From Isoetes taiwanensis (Eukaryota; Streptophyta; Lycopodiopsida; Isoetales; Isoetaceae): a stretch of DNA of 64,000 bases. Shown piece by piece: positions 46,901 to 58,531 of this stretch. The notes under the pieces were generated by a model, which worked only from the letters and a program-made list of their open reading frames with translations, had not been told where the DNA came from and ran no database searches. The stretch spans positions 16,928,041 through 16,992,040 of the forward strand of contig JAJEKV010000002.1 of the NCBI GenBank assembly GCA_021234155.1, in the 5' to 3' direction. Made by a program: the position numbers and the translations under genes. Positions within the stretch are counted from its first letter, which is position 1, and every line of letters starts with the position of its first letter.

Positions 46901-48000
46901 CAAGGACCCTCCGAGAGGACCTTTGGGACGAACTTCTTTCCTCGAAGGTTTTAGGGCTCCGATCTTAAAGCGCCAACGCCCTCCCACTACCTCATGACAT
47001 TGTGCAAGATCCTGGTCCAATCTGGCTAGGGTATGGTCTCCAAAACGTAAACCCTGTGCGTTGCTAGGTTATTGTAGGGTTTACGTTATGGAGGTCGAGT
47101 TTTATTCAGTTGCACTTGAGACATGGTCGAGAAGCTACAGTTGAAAACAAGAAGCAATAGAAACTCACGAAATGGGGTTTGGATTTACCGAGGTAGGCTT
47201 TCCTACCAGTGCTCCTCCGGGAGGGCAAATGCCAATGCCTCCCTTCGCGGATCCCGGTTTCCCTATCCGACCGTTGAATTCTCCATTCAAGTAACTTGTT
47301 TCGAGCAGGCTCAAGAAAATTCAAGATCTGTCCGGGAGAACATATCCCTCCGCAAAGTGTCCTGCAGTCGACCGTGTAGAAACCCAAGTGTTTTGTCGTT
47401 CGGGCAGCACAAAGGCTCCGGAATGGAGATTTGACTTCGCCATGTCGTCCGAAACAGCGAAATTACCCTAGGGACCAAGTTACATGGTCATTTTTTGCAG
47501 CAAAAGAAACACGAACCCTCTACATGGCAATATTCTGCACCCTCCGCTAAGGCCAATTCACTACGAACGTGTTGGACATGAGCTACTTTGGCGCTTCCGG
47601 GAGCAGGGGTGGTCTTCTGCCCACGAAACTTGGTCTCCAGGGTAATGTCGATGTTTCGAGTCCGTTGGCAGAGTCAGATCACAGTTCCGGGATGGGAGAG
47701 TTGCCCGTCCGTGGCCAAGGACCCTCCAGAGAGGACCTTTAGGACGAACTTCTTTTGGAAGGTTTTAGGGCTTCTTCTTCTGGCCTCAACGCCCTCCCAC
47801 TACCTCATGACATTGTGCAAGATCTTGGTCCAATCTGGCTAGGGTATGGCCTCCAAAACGCAAACCCTGTGCTTTGCCAGGTTATTGTAGGGTTTACGTT
47901 ATGGAGGCCAAAACGTGGTCAGTTGCACTTGGGACCTGGTGTACCTTTTTCGAACATGCATGCGGAGCCATGGCAACTGAAATAACAGACTTTGGATCTA
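43904..48000 (+). repeat. ~0.81-kb satellite, five direct copies
   Basis: Repeat starts marked by TTACCGAGG at about 43938, 44749, 45565, 46377 and 47186, giving a period near 810 bp. Landmarks in each unit are GGCAAATGCCAATGCCTCCC, CCCTAGGGACCAAGTTA, TGGCCAAGGACCCTCC and TGTAGGGTTTACGTTATGGA. Copies 4 and 5 are the most alike; copies 2 and 3 have many one- and two-base indels. Open frames in copies 4-5 are not kept in the others, so it does not look coding. Family unknown. Confidence 0.9.
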
Positions 48001-48069
48001 TTGGCGATCCCGAATCATTTAAAAAAAATTTGCTACTACAAAATGTGTTATTGACTTCTAATTGCGACA

Positions 48070-49131
48070 CTGGGAGGAGGATAAATCCAAACCCCATTTC
48101 GTCAGTTTCTATTGCTTCTTGTTTTCAACTGCAGCTTCTCGACCATGTCTCAAGTGCAACTGAATAAAACTCGACCTCCATAACGTAAACCCTACAATAA
48201 CCTAGCAACGCACAAGGTCCACGTTTTGGAGGCCAAAACGTGGTCGACTTCTTTGATAACGTGGTGGACCATTTATAAACATGCATGGGGAGCCATGAGA
48301 ACTGAAATAACAGAGTTTCGATCTATTGGCCAACCCGAGTGATCCCAAACAATTTTGCTACTGCATAAGGTGCTCTAGACTTTTAATTGCAAAACTAGGA
48401 GGAGATTTAATCCAAACGTAAACCATACAATAACGTAAACCATACAATAACCTGGCAAGGCACAGGGTTTGTGTTTTGGAGGCCATACTCTAGCCAGATT
48501 GGACCAGGATCTTGCACAATGTCATGAGGTAGTGGGAGGGCGTTGACGCCAGAAGACGGAGCCCTAAAACCTTCCAGAAGAAGTTCATCCCAAAGGTCCT
48601 CTCTGGAGGGTCCTTGGCCACGGACGGGCAACTCTCCCACCGGGTGTGATCCGACTCGCCAAGCGGACTCGAAACATCGACATTACCCCACGGAGACAAA
48701 GTTTCGTGGGCGTAAGACCACCCCCGCCTCCCTAAGCGCCAAAGTAGCTCATGTCCAACACGTTCAGAGTGAATTGGGCTTAGCGGAGGGGTGCACACCG
48801 CCATGTAGAGGGTTCAGATTTCTTTTGCTGCAAAAAATGACAGTGTAACTTGGTCCCTAGGGTAATTTCACTGTTTCGGACGACATGGCAAAGTCAAATC
48901 TCTATTCCGGAGCCTTTGTATTGCCCGAACGACAAAAAACGCTTTGGGTTTCTACACTACGATCAGTAGACACTTTTATGAGGGATATGTTCTCCCAACA
49001 GATCTTGAATTTTTGAGCCCCGCCGAAGCAAGTTACCCGAATGGAGAATTCAACTACCGGATAGGGAAACCGGTTCCGGCAAGGGAGGCATTGGCATTTG
49101 CCCTCCCGGAGGAGCACTCGTAGGAAAGCCT
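48070..49131 (-). repeat. Inverted partial copies of the 0.81-kb satellite
   Basis: 48070-48240 is the reverse complement of the unit segment running from ATGGAGGTCGAG to GGTTTGGATTTA. 48460-49131 is an almost complete unit in reverse orientation, ending at GGAAAGCCTGCC. Near 48220-48330 and 49134-49168 the motif AAAACGTGGTCGACTTCTTTGATAACG is repeated. The orientation switch lies near 48.0 kb. Confidence 0.85.
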
Positions 49132-49166
49132 GCCAAAACGTGGTCGACTTCTTTGATAACGCGCCC

Positions 49167-49169
<3 letters not shown>

Positions 49170-49261
<92 letters not shown>
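49170..49261. repeat. (GA)n tract, left, followed by (AAATG)n
   Basis: About 46 GA dinucleotides, then AAATG x4-5 (49261-49286). On the minus strand this is (CATTT)n then (CT)n immediately 3' of the LINE-like ORF. Confidence 0.95.
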
Positions 49262-49264
<3 letters not shown>

Positions 49265-49326
49265 GAAATGAAATGAAATGAAAATGTATAACATCACGTC
49301 TGCAGACCACCAGGTCTATGAGACGT

Positions 49327-50107
49327 TCAATAAGTACAATCAACATTGTAAAAAATATCTTCTAACGCATCTTCAGACAGAGATGCATTAGTGCTCTCCC
49401 ACTCATCCTCCATTCTCCCTTTGCATTTATACAAGTTCAATAAGTGATCTCTATGCTCTAGCACGTCAATAATAAATTGTCCTATCTTAGAGCTTGATAG
49501 GTCAAAAAACCCCCTCAAATCATCACCAGTAACTTGGTGTTTGCACCTGAGATGTGCATATGCTGAACATCGTAGAAGCGTATGTGCTTCATCCTCAATG
49601 GCATTCATATCACACAGCTTACATACTCTCAAAGCATGAGGAATATGATTCCAACGTCCTACTTCCACCCCCAGTCTGTGTGAACTAAGCCTCATCCTAC
49701 TGATGGCATGTCTAAACTTAACTGAAATTCCCATTTCAAGGTACTTTGGTGATTGCAGCTGAGGATTAATAAACTGTCTGTAGTACTCTTTTTTTACTTC
49801 TGGAACACGCCATGATTTTTCTGCCACATGTTCTTGTACCCAAGCTCTCAAATCATCATGATGTACAAGAAGATCGTGAGGATTAAGATCCCACTTTCTC
49901 ATCCGGATCTCGACTTCGAGATACCGGCCTTTATGTCTAGTCAGCCTCCAAAGCCATATTGGGTAAACTATGAGTTTGTCCCTCAACTGCACTTTGCATA
50001 CATAAGAAAGAGTTCTATATAGTGCTTCGCCTCCAAAGACACCATCCCACATTCTCGCCAAGAATATGTCATATGGGGTTTGGCGCTTTAACTCCCAATT
50101 CGGCCTC
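49327..50107 (-). CDS. LINE-like C-terminal ORF between two GA tracts
   Basis: An open frame of ~259 codons entering from the right GA tract: NWELKRQTPYDIFLARMWDG, LIVYPIWLWRLTRHKGRYLE, FRHAISRMRLSSHRLGVEVG, CKLCDMNAIEDEAHTLLRC, ending at 49327. The CxxC...H...C pattern and SHRLxxExGRW match the fragment at 36903-37250. There is no ATG at the left edge, so it is a 5'-truncated C-terminal part, but no stop or frameshift breaks it, unlike all other LINE remnants here. The minus-strand 3' end runs into CATTT repeats, comparable to the TATTC tail at 37404. Confidence 0.7.
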
Positions 50108-50594
<487 letters not shown>

Positions 50595-51155
50595 CACTTG
50601 GCTCAAACATGCCACCTAGGCTCAAACGTGCCAAGGTGGCTCAAACATGCCACCAAGGTGGCTCAAACATACACAAGGTGGCTCAATCATGCCACCAAGG
50701 TGGCTCCAACATGCCAAGGTGGCTCCAACATGCCACGCGGGCTCTAATATGCCATGCAGGCTCCAATATGCCAACGTGGCGCAAACATGCCACGTGGGCT
50801 CCACCATGCCACCTAGGCTCCAACATGACAAGGTGGCTCACAACATGCCACCTAGGCTTAAATATGCCAAGTTGGCTCAACCATGCCATCTAGGCTCCAA
50901 TATGCCACCGTGGCTCTAACATGCCACCTAGGCTCAAACATGCCAAGGTGGCTCAAACATGCCACGTGAGCTCCAACATGCCACCTAGGCTCCAACATGC
51001 CAAGGTGGCTCAAACATGCCACCTAGGCTCCAACATGACAAGGTGGCTCAAACATGCCACATGGGCTTCAACATGCCACCTAGGCTCCAACGTGCCAAGG
51101 TGGCTCAAACATGCCACGTGGGCTCCAACATGCCACCTAGGTTCCAACATGCCAC
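50595..51155 (-). repeat. ~20-bp minisatellite, right array (inverted)
   Basis: Variants of ACATGCCACCTAGGCTCCA, the reverse complement of the left array at 42918-43903. It runs outward, so the two arrays point toward each other across the satellite. Confidence 0.93.
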
Positions 51156-52089
51156 AGTTTTGGCACTGCCTATGCTATCTGGAGCTGCTAGCATGCAGGG
51201 CCTCTCGACATAAAAACATATTGAGAGTTGTTGAAGCTCTTAGCAATCTCGACCTTTGCTATTGTGGGTTTTATTTCGGGTGTGCATATAACCTTTTCCT
51301 TTCATCATTTAAAATTCCGAGAATGATTTTTGCTTTCTTAAGAACCTTGGAAAACCGCTGGTAAGCCAGATCAAGCAAAACCAACTCGTGATCGCCAAAC
51401 ATCCAGTTGCAGGCAATTGCAGCCAGATCCACCTAAGGGATCGACTAGAAATAGTTTTCAAGGGTAGTCGCTACTCTGACATCCCCGAAAAAATATATGG
51501 GCACTGGCCAGACATCAAGGGTATGGAAAGGGTAGGGAGTCGTATCTAAAAAGGCGGCGGAGAAAAGAGTGGGGCACAATGGGAGAAAAAGTAAACACCG
51601 TAAGAAAAAAATAAAGATAAAGATAAAAATCTATTATATATATTTAGAAAACACAAGCAGTATTTTATTAAACCATCAAGATGGACGGTTGAGATCTTGA
51701 TCCCCGTTCTATTATGTTATTGGCCCTTGAAATTGGTGGCCGAGATTGACAAAGAAGATGAGCGGCTAAGATGTTGATCCAAGTCTTTTAATGTGATTGG
51801 CTGTAGCAAGGCCCGAGGTTAGCGGCCATGTGTTTCCCTCCGCCCTGTGCTTCCCGCCCTGTGCATGTCCTGTGCAAAGCTTATTCCGCCATAGCCTACT
51901 CTGGTAGTGATCTTATTCCGCCATAGCCTACTCTGGTAGTGCGCCATCGCGCCATGTTCACATTTGACCCTAATCCGCTGGAATAAGACATCTTTTTTCG
52001 CAAAAAAAGGCATGACTTTGGCAACTATATCGATTCATAAGTACGTGATGCTTTCCCATTCTTGAAGTCCAAGAGGAAAAAAATGGGAC
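51156..52089. other. Intergenic stretch upstream of the F-box relic
   Basis: No gene recognised. A short direct repeat CTTATTCCGCCATAGCCTAC occurs twice near 51881-51932. Confidence 0.4.
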
Positions 52090-52420
52090 AATCAAGCTCT
52101 TGAAGAAGGTGAGGATTTGAGTTTCTATATCCGGATGAGTGCTTGGCTTTGATCTTTAATAGGCTTGATCATGTCCGCCGATTCACATGCTCCTTGGTTT
52201 GTAAAAGATGGTTCGGGTAGAAGCACAAAGTCGTAAAATATTGTCACTTAACGCTTCTCGCAGATCCGGGTCCTCATTTATCAAGATTTTTGGTAGATTT
52301 GAACATATTAGCGGGCTATGGCGCCCTTTGGCGATCGCGAATCTCCGGCAGAGCTCCTTTGCTTGGCGATGGCAAAGCTCCTTCACGATGTAGGTGCTTT
52401 CTGTCACCTTTGCATCAACC
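52090..52420 (+). pseudogene. F-box protein relic, VFB/SKIP2-like
   Basis: ATGGGACAATCAAGCTCT (MGQSSS) at 52090, then a frame with GFEFLYPDECLALIFNRLDH and RRFTCSLVCKRWF, then after a frameshift RVEAQSRKILSLNA and IKIFGRFEHI. In Arabidopsis, VFB/SKIP2-type F-box/LRR proteins begin MGQ and carry an F-box with DECLAxIFxxL...CSLVCKRWLxxExQSRxxLSL. They are SCF ubiquitin-ligase adaptors. A stop follows MGQSSS and the LRR part is not found downstream, so this is a truncated pseudogene. Family call from memory of the motif. Confidence 0.7.
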
Positions 52421-53289
52421 GTATCGACAAGTAGCAACGGCATCGTGGGTTCAATCTATTTTTTTCACCGCTCTCTTGATGGCGCCGGCGAGGTTCAATC
52501 TATTTTTTCACCGTTCTCTTGATCTTGTAAACTATCTAATATGTTCTTTCAATCGGAGATGACCTAGTCCGCCCATCTGGAGGTTCCATTGCAGATCCTT
52601 AAAGATGCCTTAATCCAACTTCTTGGCCCCCTGCTCCAACCGAATCTTGAGCAGTAGACTGGAATGAAGATCTAACAAGACTTGGCGACTCTTGTCACAC
52701 GAGGGGGTACCGGATCTAACATTTGGCAGCTCTCCATTTGTAAAATTGCATTAAAGAAACATGCCACCTTCCTTTCTTGAATATTTTGGCATAATGAAAA
52801 GAAAATGCATTGGGTTTGCAAGGTGGCAGTGCTATGAAAAGAAGAAGAATATGCATATCATTTACTATGTATCAAATCAGTTCCTTGGCAAGAATCTGAA
52901 TAAAGCAAAATTGAGTTTATACAATATATAAATTTGTGAAAATGTAATCTGTGTTTCAAGGCAAGCTTGAGTGTAAATATGGAATCAATTAAATTTCAAG
53001 GCAAACTTGAGTTAAGTGGAAATTTACAATGCTGCATTCATTTTATTTGCATTCAAATGATCTGGCTCCATGATGCCTTTTTCTTTTAGTAGATTAAAAT
53101 TATCAATAGCCAAAAAATAAATGTTTGGGGGTTGTTTTTTTTTTGAAAGATTGAGTGCCACGTTTCAATATTTGATTGGTTAGACAGATGTTCCATAGTG
53201 GACCAAACGGGTTGTTTCTCTAAATTTAAATAAAATCCACATATTTTATTTCATTTTTTTTGCAGAAACAATACTGGAGACAACATCTA
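52421..53289. other. Intergenic stretch, nothing recognised
   Basis: A short direct duplication GGTTCAATCTATTTTTTTCACC occurs near 52446 and 52493. Otherwise AT-rich without a supported gene. Confidence 0.4.
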
Positions 53290-53650
53290 CATTAAGAAAC
53301 AACGTGTCTACTTCTTAATAGCTACATATCAAATCAAGGAAAACAACGTTTAAAAATAACAATTATTTTTAAACCCTATATGTGGATTTCTTTAAAACTA
53401 CGTATTACTTTTTCAGAAAACAATGATAACTTTTAAAACCAACATGTAAAGAAAAAACATAACACTTATAGAAAAAAAAGATATATCTAATAACTACATA
53501 TTGTCGTAGTAAAACAACATTTGAAAACAACAATTATTCTAAAACAATACATGTGGATTTCTTGGATATTACGTATTTTTTTTTGTGAAAACAATGTTAA
53601 CTTAAAAAATTACAAGTGGAGAAAACAAAACAACACACATTGAAAAGGAA
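53290..53650. repeat. Degenerate ~170-bp direct duplication
   Basis: Two copies (about 53318-53475 and 53490-53650) share AAAACAACRTTTRAAAAYAACAATTATT, TATGTGGATTTCTT and ACGTATT words. AAAACAAC-rich sequence continues to about 54020. Confidence 0.6.
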
Positions 53651-54071
53651 AAAACAACTATATTTTTTTTCAGTTTTTCATGTACTAATATTCAAACCTA
53701 CGTGTGTTTTTTGGAAGACAAACAACGCGTGGCTCCTCTGAAAAACAACAGTCAAGAAAAAACCACACGTTGACAAAAGTTCGCGAAAAACAATAGTGAA
53801 AAAAAGGACACGTTGACCAAAAAACAAAAAGGTGCCAAAAAAACCACAGTGGGATGTTTTTGCCAAAAAACCACTGTCTCTTTGTGCAAATCCGGATAAA
53901 CGGGCCACGTGGACTTTTGGGGCCATTTTGGTGTTGTTTTTGGCATAAAACAACACTTCCGTACAAGTAAAAAACAACTGTGGACCAAAAATTGGGGTCA
54001 GTGTGATAGCCCAAGAAAAATATTTGATTCAGTGGGTGAATATAAATCAAGAAGGAAGAAAAAAGAAGCAA

Positions 54072-54140
54072 GGATCACATGACGCGAAATCTCACTACAC
54101 ATTTACAAAGTGCATATGCATTTTCGCATGATGTGATCCA
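54072..54140. repeat. Solitary copy of the GGATCACA/GCGAAT palindrome
   Basis: GGATCACATGACGCGAAAT, a ~30-bp loop, then ATTTTCGCATGATGTGATCC. It is the same stem as the repeat at 39.8-40.8 kb but without the surrounding tandem unit. Confidence 0.75.
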
Positions 54141-56149
54141 TGTATTATTGAGGGTGCAAATTTGCAAATATCCTCCTCTTCAAATCCCTTCCCCCCCTCC
54201 CTTCCCCTTTTTTTTTGCAATATACTATCCATAGCATTTATTTTGAACCCTATAGTTCTACCTATTCATTGCGTATGAATGTCGCTCCGACGATGTAACT
54301 CCATAGTCACCCTTCGTTAAGGATAGCATTCTCACCCACGAGCCTATGGATAGATATCCTTCCACCGTTATGCCTTTATTGTTTTGTAAGTGATGAACTG
54401 CAGAAGCAATGTAGGAGTAAGGAGCAATGATGGATGCAATTAGAGATACTGGTCGATTCGTTGAATTGTAAGAATGAATGGCGAGGGGAGCAATACAATG
54501 AATGGGAAGAGCTGAAAAGTAGGAAAACTTCAAAATGAAAATTTGGGTAGTAAAAACATGGCATGTAACGTACGTTTGCTTGTCCACACATCGCCTCACC
54601 GTTGTTGCTTAAGTCTATGCTCGCCCCTCATTGATGCTATAACATACTCACCCATGAACCTTTGGAGACATAACCTCCTACTTCTTGATCTTGAGTGTTC
54701 TGTAAATGGGGAAAAAACACAGACACTATTGGAGACTTGGATTCCAAATGAAGAGTGAAGGCGGAGAGGATGCACGTAGCGGCGCTAATGTGAACAATGG
54801 AAATCTTGGTGCCAAAATTTGATAAGGTGGTTGGTGCATGTGGGCATGTGCACAGTAGGCGGGAAAAGTAGCCATTATTTTGGTCCGCGATACGGTTTTC
54901 GAAAAATGCGGGCCATTAATGTGGTTGCAATGAATGCACAAACATGTCCTATGAAATTTTGCCATGTGGATGCCACGTAAGCCTGCTCCTCTTTCTACTT
55001 GCCAACTAATACTGACTTTGGAAAAAAATGCGCAAACATCATTGGTCGCGAGAAACATGACGTGGAATTCTGGCATCCAAGTTATGGGCCATTTTGAGAC
55101 CCCAAATCTGCCCTAATGATACTCGGATTCAAGAACATGCTTAATATATATTATGCGGTTGCCGCCCTTTCCTCCTCTTATGTGAAACCACCTCATCTTC
55201 ACTAGAGCTGAATCTGGATCAGAGATAAACCCAGAAGAAAGGTAAGAAAATGGAATAATGAAAGAATTGCAAAAGGAGATGAAGATGTCTTCAATTTCAG
55301 ATCCAACTTGATCTTGGTAAGAAATCACATTATCAATGTGATCCGAGCCAAAAACTAGATTCCAAATCCAGTTATAGGCCTCAGACATAGACCATCGATC
55401 CTTTTTATTTTCTTACGAACTTCTGGCTTGGATTTCAAAGTGATTACAAGCTTGTATCTGGTAAATGAAGTCTAGATTCTAACATAGCAATCTTCTATAT
55501 TTTTGGCTTTGTCTTTCTTCCCCCCTTGTTCTTTTCACACATTCTTAAGGAGAAAATCCTACTACATTGATCCTACAACTACAAGGTCGATTACCTTTAA
55601 ATCAGGCCATAGTCGACGAATTATTCCTTTCTAAGGACTTTTGGAACATTTTTTTGATAAACAACATTTAGGAATTTTAAATTAGGCTCTAAAATCCTTT
55701 AAATAGGTTGTCTTACAATTGGCTTCGAGATTTGATCGTTTAATCTACCAATTATAATGTCTTGTATCGTCTTTTCAATAATGTTCAAGCTTCTAAATGC
55801 CTTCAAAAACAAGAACAAATGCACCCATCTTTAGCATCTCTAAGAACTAAGCAATATAAAGTATGTTCTACATTAATGCAAAGAATTACTTCACCAGACT
55901 CATTAAACTTTGCAATATTGTAACAGGCTCGCCTAGATTTATAGGCAAATGAGAGACAACCTGGCGAACTGAAGCATCTTAGTAGCCACAGGAAAAGAAA
56001 GCAAATGCGATTCTCGTAGTAACGATGAGCAAAATAGAAATAGCATAAACCGTATTAGATTGTCCCACAGACATGGAATACATAGTCTTTACTTCAATTT
56101 TGGCACATGCATGTAGAATAATTAAAAGCCAAGTTTAGAGATCAATTTG
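54141..56149. other. Intergenic stretch, nothing firmly recognised
   Basis: A weak similarity between 54290-54390 and 54590-54710 (CTCACCCACGAGCCTATGG versus CTCACCCATGAACCTTTGG) suggests an old duplication of ~320 bp. No coding gene supported. Confidence 0.35.
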
Positions 56150-56179
56150 GAATTGATAATTATAATTTAAGCAGAAAAT

Positions 56180-56620
56180 ATTTGTTACAGAATTAGAGAT
56201 TAACTCGACAAGAAAGCTACTACTAGATCAAACAACAACTAAAGAGTAAGATGATATTCTTCAACTTTGAGGACTTGCCTCTTAACTAGCTCAATGATCT
56301 GGCAAGCACAAAGAACAAAAGAGCCATCTCCATGAGTGATGCGAACAATATCCTTACTGATGTCTTTGTATGTAATTAAAGACATGCATTGTTTAAAAGC
56401 ATGAATGTTAGGTTGAGCGAGACCATGGAGATTAGATATTCTAATTTACCAATGTTTGAAACTAGGATCTAAGCCAAGACTTGATCCTGCAATGCACCTA
56501 CTATGTAGAAGGATTCTTCTAGTGAATTGAGCAAAGCAGCACCAATTGTACGAATGACACCTCAAACCAGTGGAAGACCTCCTCTATTCTTCATAGGCCG
56601 ATGCTTCCAACCCAACAATA
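56180..56620 (-). pseudogene. Unrecognised coding relic in two frames
   Basis: On the minus strand one frame reads PMKNRGGLPLV, a stop, GVIRTIGAALLNSLEESFYI and GALQDQVLA. The downstream part is in another frame: ISNLHGLAQPNIHAFKQC, DISKDIVRITHGDGSFVLCA and LVKRQVLKVEEYHLTL, then TAG near 56180. The composition and long conserved-looking runs suggest a former host exon pair. I could not assign a family. Confidence 0.4.
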
Positions 56621-57830
56621 AACATCAGATTGAGTTACCAACAATTGTTGGTAATCTTCAATGATGAACAATATGCAAAAATAACAGGTGAATGTAAAAA
56701 GGGATATTTAAACAATAATCAACCCAAACCAAATGCTCACATTGGTCCATGTAAAATATTCTTAGAATATTTTTGCATTCACCACACTTTTTGGCAACCC
56801 AAGAAGCCTAGAATAGAAGAATTAAGCACTAATAATTATACCTGTTCATTTTATCCAATGCTGAATTGCACTTATATTATTGAGTAAATGAGAATGTAAT
56901 CATTAGTTGGGTCTTAGATTTATACCATCAGTAATGATTGAGATGTTGCTTTCACCACCAATAATGATTTAGATTTTCTAGAACTCCAAATTGTTTCAAT
57001 AGATGTTTGTATACTCCACAACAACAATAAACATTTAACTCTGCATAGTGGGTACCTAAGAATGCTAGTGTTCCAAACATTTGTAGCAAATCTTTTTATA
57101 GCTGGCAACATTAAAAAGCGATTCAACTCATTTCATGCAATTGATTGCAGACAAATGAATAAAGAATTGCTCTTCTCGTTAGTTAAAAAGGCTATTTCAA
57201 TTTCCTTTTTGGTGGTTGCCATCATTACGTCCATGAAAAGCAAGAAAATACTTATTTTATGTTTAATACACTAGTGATATATAATATGTAAACATTTGGT
57301 AAAGTAGCTTGCCCTGGCAGTTTGGTGCTTTGTTGCGTCAGAGATACGTTAACATTAAATGACAATTCAACGGCATATTCTTGACTACCAAAAAAAAAAA
57401 GGAAAAGGGAATTGGTCTTGTGGCAGCTTGAAGGTGCCAGCTTGGATGAAGGCATTAGTAGGCATGCAATTTTAGCTAATTTAAAGAAGAAGAACAGTGT
57501 TTAATTAGAGACTAACTGATCTATGAGACACAAAGACAACACCAATATTGGTGTGAAGGTCATGCCCCCATTCATATTATGTTGAATGACAGAGAGGAAC
57601 GAAACAAGAGGAACGTAAGAGGGAGGAATGAGCAAGAACTGACAAGGCCCTGGGAAGAGAATGAATATAGACTGTTGGAGAAAAAGACAAATTAATCATA
57701 GCAAGTGGAAATTCATGGGACAACCCAGGGATAGTGGGACTCCCATGAGTCCACCAAACCAAACAAGTCCTTTTTAAGGTGTTACATTTATCATGTTCTA
57801 GGAATCTTCTTTAGGTTAAAAAAATACATT
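56621..57830. other. Intergenic stretch, nothing recognised
   Basis: AT-rich. Short open frames here show no family features. Confidence 0.4.
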
Positions 57831-58531
57831 TAGCATTTAACCTTTACCACCCTTTTTTTTGCTTCAAATTCACGTCGTAGTTGTCCGACCCATCTGCGCC
57901 ATCCATTTTCTCTCCTTAACGATTCCCACGCTTCTCCGACGGCTCCAATTCTTCTCTGCGTCAGGCAGGCTTTGACCTCCACGTGTTTCCAACGGCCCCG
58001 ATTTTCAGCCGCGTCAGACAAGCATTTTAGTTGTTGGCTATGCCGGCATACGGCTCTGCTGAGAAAAAGAAACCGGACCATTTTTGCATAGGCGCCGTAT
58101 TGGAGCTCGAGTTTTGACGTCCTTAATCCTTCTTGCAGCTGAATTATCTATCATTTGATCTCAATTTTTCGAATCCTTGCTGCACACAATAAGACATCAA
58201 CGTCTACCGGAAGATGATTTTATCATGAATCAGCCAAGAACACATCCTCCGGCAATTTCTGGACTTCTGCTTATATACTCTTTCTGTTATATCGCCTTCT
58301 AATGTGAGTTATTTACTCTAGTCGATGATTTTATGCTTAGAAAATCCTCTTTTCAGTTTAGGTTCCTCTACCTCAGAGCATAATTTCGTGTATATGTAGC
58401 TGTTTCTCTCCAGAATCTTTAATTCGGGAGGGAGAAAAATATCGTTACAAAATAGGTATGATATTGTTGGTTTAGATCGAAGTGTAATCAGTCAAAATCC
58501 CTTAGGCGCGGATATTGAAGATTTTTGCTAA
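57831..58531 (+). promoter_or_regulatory. Likely promoter/5' UTR region of the coiled-coil gene
   Basis: CT-rich and comparatively GC-rich sequence from about 57870 to 58110, unlike the AT-rich flanks, lies upstream of the three-exon gene. Two related segments contain ACGGCYCCRATTyTyC followed by GCGTCAGrCA (57940-57970 and 57995-58022). Core promoter elements were not identified with confidence. Confidence 0.35.

Noticed and set aside
43766-47434. Similar ~100-residue open frames recurring in the 0.81-kb satellite units
   Set aside because: The frame is kept only in copies 4 and 5 and is broken by indels elsewhere, as expected from recent duplication rather than selection.
44630-48200. TAGGGTTTA words resembling the plant telomere repeat
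   Set aside because: One occurrence per satellite unit, never in tandem. Chance within the unit.
53678-54071. Phe/Cys-rich minus-strand frames of 78-128 residues
   Set aside because: They arise from AAAACAAC-rich sequence read in reverse. Three overlapping frames are equally open and none resembles a protein family.
57830-58081. 83-residue minus-strand Arg-rich frame
   Set aside because: It lies in the CT-rich putative promoter/5' UTR of the coiled-coil gene. A composition artefact.
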